Below, in pieces: positions 1 to 9,613 of a stretch of 64,000 nucleotides of DNA; positions within the stretch are counted from its first letter, which is position 1; each line of letters begins with the position of its first letter. The position numbers and the translations under genes were made by a program. The notes beneath the pieces are model-generated. The model saw only the letters and a program-made list of their open reading frames with translations. It was not told the origin of the DNA and searched no databases. This DNA comes from Polyodon spathula (lineage: Eukaryota > Chordata > Actinopteri > Acipenseriformes > Polyodontidae), in assembly GCF_017654505.1 (NCBI RefSeq), contig NC_054534.1, positions 45,669,226 through 45,733,225 of the forward strand, given 5' to 3'.

Positions 1-1022
1 AAATTGTTCTAAATTAATTACAAATGTAAAACAGAAAATAATTGATTGCATAAGTATTCACCCCTTTGAGTCAATATTTGGTAGAGGCACCTTTGGCAGC
101 AATTACAGCCATGAATCTATTTGGATAAGTCTCTATCAGCTTTGCACATCTGGACACTACAATTTTTGCCCATTCTTCTTTGCAAAATTCTTCAAGCTCC
201 GTCAAGTTGGATAGGGACCTTTGGTAAACAGCAATTTTCAACTCTTTCCACATATTCTCAATGCGATTGAGGTCTGGGCTTTGACTGGACCAGTGTGGCT
301 TTGGCTGTATTTTTGGGGTCATTGTTCTGCTGGAAGATGAATCTTCTCCCAAGTCCCAGGTCTCTTGTAGACTATTGTATGCCATTCATCCTCACATCAA
401 TCCTGACAATATTGACAGTCCCTGCTGCTGAAAAGCATCCCCATAACATGATGCTACCACCACCATACGTTACGGTGGGGATGGTGTTATCCGGCTGGTG
501 TGCAGTGTTTGATTTGCGCCACACATACTGCTTAGCGATCAGGCGAAAGAGTTCTACTTTAGTCTCATCAGACCACAAAACATTCTGCCACATAACTGCA
601 GTATCTTCTAGGTGACATTTTGCGAACTCTTTGCGGGATAGAATGTGATTTTTTTTCAGCCAGGGCTTCTTCCTTGCCACTCTTTTTGTGGAATACCTTG
701 GAGATTGTTGATACATGAGCATCATCATCTATCGCAGCCACTGACTTCTGTAAGTTGTTCAGAGTTACAGTTGGCCTCACAGTAGCTTCCTTAAGAAAAG
801 CCCTTCTTGTCCGGCAACCAAGTTTAGAGGGGCGGCCTGATCTAGGCAGTGTGGTGGTAGTTTTGTATTTTTCTCACTTCTGTATGATGGACTGCACTGA
901 GCTCCGAGGGATGTTTAATCCTCTCATCAATCCTGACAATATTGCCAGTAATTAGTTTAGAACAATTTGTAGATCTTATTTTTCACTTGGACATTATGGA
1001 CTTTTTTGTGTTGATCAGTGTT
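1..1022 (-). pseudogene. Tc1/mariner transposon, broken transposase
   Basis: Minus-strand transposase fragments lie in order in three frames: a helix-turn-helix part (about 955-570), a middle part with the first catalytic Asp in WSDETK (about 728-372), and a C-terminal part with SQSPDLNRIENMWKELK holding the third acidic residue (385-71). The expected second-Asp motif (FQQDN-like) is decayed to SSSSRTMTPKI, so the enzyme cannot be active. The non-coding ends match the Tc1 fragment at 10655-10821 (AACAATTTGTAGAT...TGTTGATCAGTG). The window starts inside the element, so the outer inverted repeat on that side is not seen. A 25-bp segment near 395-419 is repeated near 924-948, which suggests an internal rearrangement. 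Confidence 0.9.
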
Positions 1023-1028
1023 TAACAA

Positions 1029-1038
1029 TAGCAATAGC

Positions 1039-1083
<45 letters not shown>

Positions 1084-1097
1084 TAATAATAATAATA
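1029..1097. repeat. (AAT)n microsatellite
   Basis: Near-perfect AAT trinucleotide run immediately next to the Tc1 end, with one interruption near 1078. Confidence 0.95.
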
Positions 1098-2848
1098 CCA
1101 ACATTAATAGAAATACATATTTAAAACACATTTATTTTGAAGTTCCTTTTAATTTTCAGCAGGAAAATTATAATCCCCTGCCTTAGGAACCAAAGTGTGT
1201 CAAATAATCTTGTTGTAAAAAGCAACATATAAAATAAAATGATTATCCTGATAGTTATCTTGATCAACACTAATCACCATTCATTAAAAAGGGCAACATT
1301 ATATCTAGATGAAAGCTGGGAAATCTGTACACAGGAGAGTAATTATTCACAGGAAAATATTCCAGGTTTCAGCAGAATGCTTTCAAGTTTTCAAGATTTA
1401 TTATGGGGATGTAAGCTAATTAAAAGCTGAACAAAATATGCAGCTGGCAGAGGTATATAGCTGCTCCCATTCCCAGTTAGAGTGTTCTTGCTGCTGGTGG
1501 TTCTGTCGTTGTTCCTGTCATCATCCCTGATATTTTCTTCTCTGTTGTTGCGGGCACAAGCATGGTTGCTTCTACTGTTCTTGCTGCTACTGTGTGATGC
1601 TACCACTGGAAACAAAGGTGGAGTTGGCAAGGGTGACATTCTTTGTGATGATCTCCTCAATTTCCTGCTTGCTGAGAAGTGAGCTTCACCTTCTGGAAAT
1701 GTCAACTTTACAGGGGTCTATTGAAAAATTAACAGATGTCATACTTTGGCATTTACGGAGTCCTGTAATATATGACAATTTTTAATTGTTTGCATAATAT
1801 TTGCATATTTATTATGCTCTTCACATTTCATCTGTTACTTCTTTTATCTGAATGGTTCAAGTAAAGTATTTGGCACTCACCTCCGCTTCTAGATTTGCCC
1901 ATCATCTGTGGTGTTAAGATCTGACATTGTGGTCTCCCTTATTAATTCTTTTTAACACCTTCTCATAAGTTACTGTATATGAACTGTCTTACATGCATGG
2001 AGAAGAAGCAAATAAATTATTATGCATAAGGACAATCTGAATCTAGGTAAACAAATGTTACATTTACTTAATTTTAAGTTATAACTCAATTTTAAGAAAC
2101 CAGTCACTTTCGATAAAAGAACCAAATTAAAAAAAAGAAAAAAATATATTGATGTATTGTGCGACCTTATTAATATGTAGAAAAATGAATAAATGGTTTC
2201 TGTGCTTGTCTCACGCAGCACCTGAACTTCATGTTTCCCCTATGTTTCAGCTGGTGTCTCCTGAAACTCCACTGTTTTTCAAACCTTTAAACTACTTTTA
2301 TAAGTAGGCCATTGGCATAAATGCTTATCCACACGCAACCAGACTGATGGTAGCATCGCCACTTCTTCAGTTTCCCTAAATACAACTACGACATAGATGG
2401 TTATCCTAAAAATACATAAGGCAAAGTGAAATAAGCCTGAATTACTTCTACATTACAAAAATAAAATCACAGGTATCCTATACAAACTATACAACCAATA
2501 TAATTACCAATTATGAGTAAACTTATTCATACTGATAAATGTCCTTGTAGATAAAAAGAAAACAAATCCAAACAGATTATTATAACTAAATGAAGAAAGA
2601 TTGTGTGCACTAATAACACTGTATAACACAATTTTTGCTCCTGGGTAGTAAGTGTTATTTCCTAATTGCTTATGCCTCAAAAGTATAGAAAATGGCTATT
2701 ATTCCCCACAAACTTTGCTTTTGTGACCAGGATAGTGATATTTCAAAATATCACTATTTTCAATGAGAAAACAGGCGCTTTTGTGTCTTTTCGTTCACAT
2801 AAAGTCAGAAAAAAACAACATATGAATCCAAATTAACATGTTTTTACT
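1098..2848. other. AT-rich DNA, nothing recognised
   Basis: I read both strands and saw no protein family, RNA gene or clear repeat. The open frames here (up to 104 codons) carry low-complexity Leu/Ser-rich or hydrophobic translations and no motif. Confidence 0.5.
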
Positions 2849-2971
2849 AAAGTAATACAAAAATGACTACGAAAGATTATATTACGATTATACTGTAAAT
2901 TTACAGTATAATTGTAAATCTCGAAAAACTATTCACTTCTAAATCTTTCGTAGTCATTTTTGTATTACTTT
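2849..2971. repeat. Long inverted repeat (30-bp perfect arms) with inner palindrome
   Basis: The arm at 2849-2878 (starts AAAGTAATACAAAAATGACT) is perfectly complementary to 2942-2971. The 63-nt spacer holds a second perfect 22-bp palindrome at 2889-2910 centred on GTAAATTTAC. The structure could be a small foldback or MITE-like element. I saw no convincing target duplication. Confidence 0.85.
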
Positions 2972-4610
2972 GCAATGCAATGAAAATAAAACTGTGGATG
3001 ACTGCACCTGTTGTGAAAGGCCAATGGTAGAAGCGTATTTTTTGTTTGGACTGTACAAATTAGCTGCCACAAAATACAAGCTCCATTGAACTCAGTATCT
3101 CTCAAAGAGGATTCACCACACATAGGTAATTTAGTTATTTTCTTTTTTATGTTGTATTTTTTGTATATAATTATTCGGTTTTACAATTTTACACCTGTTT
3201 ATGCAATAGTTTCTTTCAAAATGTTTATTTTATTAGTTTTTTTTTTTCATTTCAAGTCATGCCACAGATGCTTTAATTTTGAAAACAAAGTCTTTTAGGT
3301 TACATTTTCCATTTAAATATGGTGTTTCTGCTATTGAAATGTTTTAATGATGTTCATGAATAAAACTTTTTGTCTTTCATTTTCATATTGAAGCTGTATA
3401 AAAATGTACCTGTCTAATTGACCAGCGCGGTGGTTCTAGGGATCCATTTTTATAACTTTGGCATTTTTGTGAATCTGCTGCTCAAACACCGTCTGGTTAT
3501 TTAACTCATATATTTAATAAAAATCAAGAATGGGACATTTTGGCTGTTCTACATAATCGCACTATTGTGGGCACATTGACTGACTGCATAATATTGTAAT
3601 ACTGACATGAAGAAGAAAGTTAGAATACAGAGCATCAGAGATTGTAATGAATTAGGTATACAATTTTTTAAAATATAAATTAATCTCTAGCCGTCCACTC
3701 AGGGAGATCAAAATGTGAGAAATGAAATATACTTTATTTAAGTTCAGGATCATGTAGAACTCAAATTCCCTTGATATTAATTGCCATTCACACAACATGT
3801 CAGAAATATATAACAATATTTTATTTAAGAATGTATTTTTGTGTAATATTTGTGAATAGTACACAGTTCATTGATTTATTAGTCAAACGATTGCAACGAC
3901 CACAACATTATTAGCATACATGGTTAATATACTAATATTAATTATGGCAGATCACAAAGTGTCTACTTTGCATTAGTTGTTTCAATACTCGTTTCTCATT
4001 CTAATCAATGATATTTCATATCAAAATGCACAAGAATTAATTAAACTTCCCATTCAGAACGGAATCCAACATTCCAGTAATTTAATTTAGATGTGCTCTA
4101 CCAAACTAAACAATATGTTACTATATTCTATATATTGATTCTATATTCAAATTAATGATTAAATTCTCTGCATTTATGAGGCAACTCCTCGAGTTACACA
4201 TTTCAACAAACAAAATACATTTCTTACACACTCTAAAACAGGAAGTTATATTCTATTCCTAGAACAATTTATTGACTAACTTAATAGCATTAGTGTAAGG
4301 TTGTGTGATTGGGTGGCTGGTGTTTGGAGCAGAGGCATCAGGAGACAAGGTTAAAGTGCTGAGTGCCACACGAACGGTGCTTTTCATCCAGAACTGCTTT
4401 CAAGTAAGTATATAAATACAACAGAGTCAAAAATAAAAACATTAAACCAAACAAGCACCAGGTTTAAAATGCAAGACCAGGATACTCAACTATCCTATAC
4501 TTTCATTCCTAAAGCATTTGTTACTTGCTGTTTCCTTCTAGAGATCCCCGCTTTAAATGAGCCACCCTCTCCTATATATACAGACTGGCAATATCACCAC
4601 ACCCCTGGAC
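2972..4610. other. AT-rich DNA, nothing recognised
   Basis: No recognisable coding homology or structured repeat was seen. The open frames are short and of biased composition. Confidence 0.5.
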
Positions 4611-4658
4611 TGGTCCATTATAAAATACAAGCAAAACATTATTATCATGTGCAAATTG
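4611..4658 (+). repeat. 47-48 bp direct repeat, copy 1
   Basis: The sequence GGTCCATTATAAAATACAAG onward is repeated at 7190-7238 with a single one-base difference in length. The two copies bracket the whole gypsy remnant at 5.0-7.2 kb. Confidence 0.85.
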
Positions 4659-5024
4659 CTTTCATAATGCTTAAATTTCCTACAGTTCACTAGCAGCATT
4701 AATATTACAATAGTTAACCCTTTTCCCAATTGCTTAACCCACTACACAATTAGTTATTCGTTTAGACCTATATTCAGCTGCCCCCATCACTAACCCCCTT
4801 AATAGCCGCTCCTACCATCAACATGCCCACACACACCCACGCTCTTGTTTTCGAACCGATTGTTAAGTATTTTAAAATTAAAGTAAATATGTTAAAACAG
4901 CATTTCAATTGAAGCAGTACTGGGCCTTATTTTACAAAATATGTGCACCTATTATGCAAAATAGTTTCTTTTAACATGTATACAGAATGTTTTTATTTTA
5001 CATTGGCAATCAGCAGCAAACATT
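4659..5024. other. Unassigned flank of gypsy remnant
   Basis: AT-rich and non-coding. No LTR ends could be recognised here. Confidence 0.4.
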
Positions 5025-5591
5025 TTAAAATTCAGTCGATGTTATCAATGTGCATTTTAATGGGACAGTATACATAGTAAAATGCGTGGCAGTTTTAAAA
5101 CAGTCAGTGTCCGTGATAGTGATGGACAATGGAATCTGCTCCATCACATTTCCCTCACCCTCTGGTTTCTCGCTCTCTGGGATGCGAAAAAGAAAGTCTG
5201 CCACTTTGTTCTGACTGCTGGGTCTGTACTGGATGTTAAACTGGTACAACTGCAAGACCAAGAACCAACAGGTAATCCTCGCGTTTGAGTCACGCATTTT
5301 CCCCAGCCACTGAAGTGCATAGTGGTCGGTCTCCAGGAAAAATTATCTTCCCAGCAAATAGAAACTAAAGGAGTCCAGTGCACACTTAATAGTTAAACAC
5401 TCCTTTTCGACACTTGAATACGGGGTCTCTCTTGGAAATAGTTTTCGACTAATATAGACGACTGGTGTCAATTCGCCTTGCTCCCCTTGTAGTAACACTG
5501 CTCCATGGCCAACCCCAGATGCATCTGTTTGCACCACAAATGGGTTTTTAAAGTTGGGGCTGTGAATAACTGGTTCATGGCACATTGCTTC
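5025..5591 (-). pseudogene. Gypsy (Gmr1-like) RT-thumb/RNase H remnant
   Basis: On the minus strand, the end of the reverse transcriptase and RNase H of a Ty3/gypsy element are read: AFQFLKEAMCHEPVIHSP, then PFVVQTDASGVGHGAVLLQG (first RNase H Asp), then YISRKLFPRETPYSSVEKEC (Glu), ending FSFYLLGR. A frameshift follows, and the tail continues in another frame as LYQFNIQYRPSSQNKVADF. The reverse transcriptase fingers and palm are missing. The domain is fused directly downstream of integrase, which in this family is the natural order apart from the lost RT. Confidence 0.85.
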
Positions 5592-6560
5592 TTTTAAAAA
5601 CTGAAAAGCTTTGCGGGCATAACATGCTTTTTGGGCTTGCTGGGCCTTATCCAGGTTGTCCTGTGCCAGTGAAGACATCTCATCCAACTTATCCCACATG
5701 TGAAGCATGTAGGACACCACTCTCAAGTTCTCAATTTGATTTGCTTCCCACGTTTCTTTGAGAACATCAAGCGATCCTCTCACCTGCCTTCCATATAAAA
5801 TTTCAAAAGGTGAGAAGGTGATGGATGCTTGTGGCACCTCCCGGTATGCAAAGAGTAGGTAGGGTAGCCACCAGTCCCAATCCTTCCTGTTCTCAGCCAC
5901 ATATCTGCACAGCATATTCTTCAACGTTAGATTAAAATGTTCAACGAGGCCGTCTGTCTCGTGGTAGTAAGGGGTGGTCTTTATGCCCTTTAACCCTAGC
6001 AACTGATAAACCTGGCCTAGTGTGTTTGATAAAAAAAATTGGTGCCCTGGTCTATTAATATTTCCTGAGGTATGCCTACCCTTGAGAATAACTGCATTGG
6101 TGATGCTGCTATTTGCTTGGCCTTAATATCACATATCACCAGGATGTATTTATTGTCTGTCTGACTTCTGTCTAGGGGTCCCATAATATCCATGGCTATT
6201 CATTGGAATGGCACATCTATAACTGGCAATGATACCAGAGTAGAATGGGCTACCTTCCTAATCGAAGTAGACTGACACTCTGAGCTACTTTTGCAATAAT
6301 CTAATACATCTCTATACATGCCTGGCCAATGGAACCTGACGTCTATTCTTGCAAACGTCTTAGCCCTTCCTAGATGTCCTGCCCATGGTACAGTATGCCC
6401 CAGTGCAAGTATGTGGTTATGCTCTCCCTGAGGAATAATGAGCTGCTCTCCTTTTGCGGCCCGACGATATCAAATTCCATTACTCAATAAATAAATAGGC
6501 TCACCTAACAGGTTAGGTGTTACCCCTGATCTATCCCTTCTATTAATGCCAAGTTTTCAT
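5592..6560 (-). pseudogene. Gypsy (Gmr1-like) integrase remnant
   Basis: Minus-strand integrase. The clear C-terminal half of the catalytic core reads KTTPYYHETDGLVEHFN with the last acidic residue (E in VEHFN), then KDWDWWLPYLLFAYREVPQA and SPFEILYGRQVRGSLDVLKE. Sequence up to about 6560 looks like the frameshifted N-terminal half. Integrase lies upstream of RNase H. This Ty1/copia-like order is the known hallmark of the Gmr1 group of gypsy elements (established knowledge). It is a decayed copy. Confidence 0.8.
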
Positions 6561-6799
6561 ACAGGGCATCTAAAGAAGGGTCCTGTTGCTACAGTTTAGA
6601 AACATTGCCCTGCACCTCCCACAACTGGCAAAGAGCCAAGTTTTAGTTCGACTGTATTTGCTGGCTTTATCCTCAACATGGTAACATGACATATTTTTCT
6701 CTGCCTCTGACTTTTGGGTTTCCGGGTTTCTTGGAACTTAGCAAAGGTGTGTGGTTTAACTCCTTCAAACTGGACAAGCTGATTTTATGTGCCCTTCCT

Positions 6800-7188
6800 G
6801 ACCACAATTATATCAAATCACTTTCCCCCTGTCTGCTTTATCTGGCTGTGATACACTAGTCTGAGGTTTATAAAAACCACCAACCTTGCCAAATTATTCA
6901 GACTTACCCCTAGCTGCAGCAGTCCTCCTGGTGAAATGGTACCCTTTTGTGCTGCTTCTTTCGAGATAGCATGGTCATGTCCTTTCACCCAGATCACCAG
7001 TTCCTGCAGCTGCTTCATCTCCAGCTTGGCCCATTTCTGGAACAGCTCCTTGAGACGGATGTAGTGCTCCCGCGGTGGTTCACCTTCCTTGACCTTCAGG
7101 TTCCAGAAGTACTGGCAGTAATCTTCGCTATTAATTTCATATTTAACAGGGAGTGCTTCTTTCAGTTTTGCATAGTCTGTAATGTCAG
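6800..7188 (-). pseudogene. Gypsy gag remnant with SCAN-like capsid segment
   Basis: The minus-strand frame contains YCQYFWNLKVKEGEPPREHY, IRLKELFQKWAKLE and LQELVIWVKGHDH, which resembles the SCAN-domain pattern (F/YxxxFxxLxxxEGxxPREhhxRLxELhxxWL...ELVIxE). SCAN domains of vertebrate zinc-finger proteins are known to derive from Gmr1-like gag, so this supports the element assignment. A cysteine zinc knuckle is not seen. The frame runs into unrelated sequence at 7190, where the direct repeat starts. Confidence 0.7.
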
Positions 7189-7189
7189 A

Positions 7190-7238
7190 TGGTCCATTAT
7201 AAAATACAAGCAAAACATTCATTATCATGTGCAAATTG
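7190..7238 (+). repeat. 47-48 bp direct repeat, copy 2
   Basis: Near-identical to 4611-4658. It lies exactly at the border between the gag remnant and the L2 reverse transcriptase. Confidence 0.85.
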
Positions 7239-8212
7239 TGGCATACACTATAATTTTTATGCAAATGATACTCAAATCTATATTAATTCTAAATGTGATA
7301 TCAATGTTGCTGCCTCTGCCCTAACTGACTGTACCTCTCATATAAAAAATTGGATGTCACATATTTTTTTAACACCTTAATTGTGACAAGACTGGTAATG
7401 CTGTTAGGTACTCCCCGCCAGCTAGGAAAAACCAATGCTTTAAATCTGTCTGTTGAAGGAACCATGTTTGAGTTCAGATCTAAGATGAAAATTTGGGTGT
7501 GATTTTCAATCCTGGGTTAACTTTTGAATCGCATTTTCTGAATACTGTCAAGGTTTCATTTTTTCACCTTAGAAATACTGCCAGACTGAGTCCCATGCTT
7601 TCTCAACCTGCAGCTGAAAAACTGGTTCATGCTTCTGTTTTCTCCAGGATTGATTACAGTAATGCCCTGCTCGCTGGGGTATCTAATAGCATCCTCACTA
7701 AAACTCAATGCAGCCAGAATTTTGTCTCGGTCCTGTTCAAGAGATTACATCACTCCTGTCTTGGAGGCCTTGCAATGGCTGCCTGTCAGATTTAGAATTG
7801 ATTTTAAAATTTTAATGCTGACATATAAGGCTCTTCATGGGCTAGCTCTGACTTAACTGTCAGATCTGTTATCTTTTTACACTCCCACTCGCAACTATCG
7901 CTCTGCTAAATTTCAGACTGCTCCGTGTCCTGCCTGCTCGCCTGCGCTCTATGGGCGACAGGGCCTTCTGTTGATATGCCCCCAAATTATGGAACTCTAT
8001 TTCACTAGAGATCAGCAACTCAGCTTCTTTGAGCGTTTTTAAAGTTCATTTAAAGACTTACTTTTTTAGAAAGGCATTTTTATGATTTTTATGATTGTTT
8101 AATTTCCTTGTTGTTTTTTTATGCATAATCTGTTTATTTATTGCTGTACTATTAATAGTGAAGAACTCTGAGATGACTGCTTTTAAGGGCGCTATAGAAA
8201 ATAAAGTTTTCT
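7239..8212 (+). pseudogene. L2-type LINE, 3' part of reverse transcriptase and tail
   Basis: Plus-strand fragments of the L2 reverse transcriptase: NFYANDTQIYI (YADD box with D to N), LTDCTSHIKNWMS, then MGVIFNPGLTFESHF, RIDYSNALLAGVSNSIL, LQWLPVRFRIDFKILMLTYK and a C-terminal Lys-rich block near 8035-8080. Frames change several times and stops are present. The copy ends with GCGCTATAGAAAATAAAGTT (8189-8208), the usual L2 3' terminus. It is a dead 5'-truncated copy. Confidence 0.85.
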
Positions 8213-8577
8213 ATGCTGGATGCAGTGGTGTTGTAAATCCAGTTACTTGTGGTGTCCCCCAAGGATCTGTTCTTGTGCCCCTTCTCTTCAATATCTTGGC
8301 TTGCATTCAAGACATTGAGGCCTAGATGTCTGCCAGCATTCTTCAGCAAATCTGAACTCCTTCTTGTAGGATCTAAAACTCAACTGTCTGTTGCTGCCTT
8401 CCCCCACAGTACGAAGCCTCGGCGTACTTCTTGATAGCAACCTCTCCTTTGATGCCCACATCTCCTCCATGGTCAAATCTTCCTTCTACCATCTTCAAAA
8501 CATCTTCAAAGTCTGTCCCTACCTTTCCCTCCCAAATGCAGAGATACTTTGTCATGCATTTGGCTCCTCTCGACCTT
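8213..8577 (+). pseudogene. Second L2-type LINE fragment, internally deleted
   Basis: The plus strand reads TCGVPQGSVLVPLLFN (reverse-transcriptase motif B region). After a deletion come SKSELLLVGSKTQLS and PTVRSLGVLLDSNLSFDAHI with SSMVKSSFYHLQNI. The YADD region between them is missing. The copy stops abruptly after LCHAF without the usual 3' end. Confidence 0.8.
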
Positions 8578-8611
8578 GACTTTGTTTGTAGTCTAATCAC
8601 TGCACGAAAAT

Positions 8612-8646
8612 AATGGTCTACTAATGTAATACATTAGTAGACCATT
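8612..8646. repeat. Perfect 16-bp palindrome, possible abutting transposon ends
   Basis: AATGGTCTACTAATGT (8612-8627), the spacer AAT, then its exact reverse complement (8631-8646). The GTAGACCATT half recurs at 14200-14209, in both cases directly before an array of TTGTAAAC-like motifs. Confidence 0.8.
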
Positions 8647-8960
8647 TGAAAACTATAAGTTTGCAGAGATTTACAACATAATTGTAAACCTATGTGTAAA
8701 CTTTATGTTTATATTAACTTTACATATACCTATGTGCGTAAACATTATGTTTAAAATCTTTACACCATGCATGTAAACTAAACACAGAATCCTTACAAAA
8801 GGTTTGTAAGTGTATGGGAAACTAATTGTAAAATGCAAATTTGCATAATATTTACAAGAAACTTGCATGGAGTAAACCTGATTTTTACCTAGTACACTCT
8901 ACAATTACATAAAACAAGGTTTACTAGGTTAAGTGAATTGTAAACCTTTTTAAACTCACA
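8647..8960. repeat. Array of TTGTAAAC / GTTTACAA-like motifs (left)
   Basis: Many irregularly spaced, two-orientation copies of a short motif close to TTGTAAACCT lie here, for example near 8680-8690, 8765-8775, 8800-8810 and 8940-8950. A similar array occurs at 14200-14520. Subterminal arrays of this kind are known at the ends of CACTA elements, and the CACTA-type transposase remnant lies between the two arrays. The link is inferred. Confidence 0.55.
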
Positions 8961-9613
8961 ATATTTTTAGTATAAACAACATTGAAGGGAAAATGCAGTG
9001 ACCAGTTTATATTGCTTCCTTCTTTTTAAGTGAGTTTTGTAGGGATACTTTAAATGAAAGCTTCATGGGCAGACACATTCAAGTGGCAATGCAAAGACTT
9101 GGAGGCAGGAGATGGCAGATGCATGGTCTAGTAAGCATATTTATTAACAATAAGCAAACTAATAATTCAAACAAAACTCACAAAACAAAATAAATGGAAA
9201 CACCAGCTCTCCTTTATCCCCAACATGTTTTAAAAAGTAACACCTAATAATTACATCAATCAAAACATTGTCATGTGTATTCAGAGAATGAGAGGAAATG
9301 AACAAACCACATAGTGTGACAGACCGCTCAGAGATGTACGTGATTCACACAAAAGACGAGACATGGTTAATAGACTTTAGAGACTTACAATTACAATGAT
9401 TTTAAAAATAGGCAACTCAAAATAACATTTATAAAATTCTAAATTGTGTCAAATTGCATTGTTAAGAACAGTCAACAATAAAAAAAAAACAACAATCAAA
9501 ATAACTCTTTTTGTGCTGAATACAAATTTCAGTATTTTTCAGCTTTAATATTTGTGTCACTGATTTTTCTATTATTTTGAGCTTATAACTTGTTTTTAGG
9601 CAAGTAAATTTCG
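8961..9613. other. Unassigned, possible 3' part of transposon
   Basis: AT-rich sequence downstream (minus sense) of the transposase remnant. TTCATGGGCAGACACA near 9063 recurs near 29527, so a dispersed repeat may be present. Nothing else was recognised. Confidence 0.35.
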
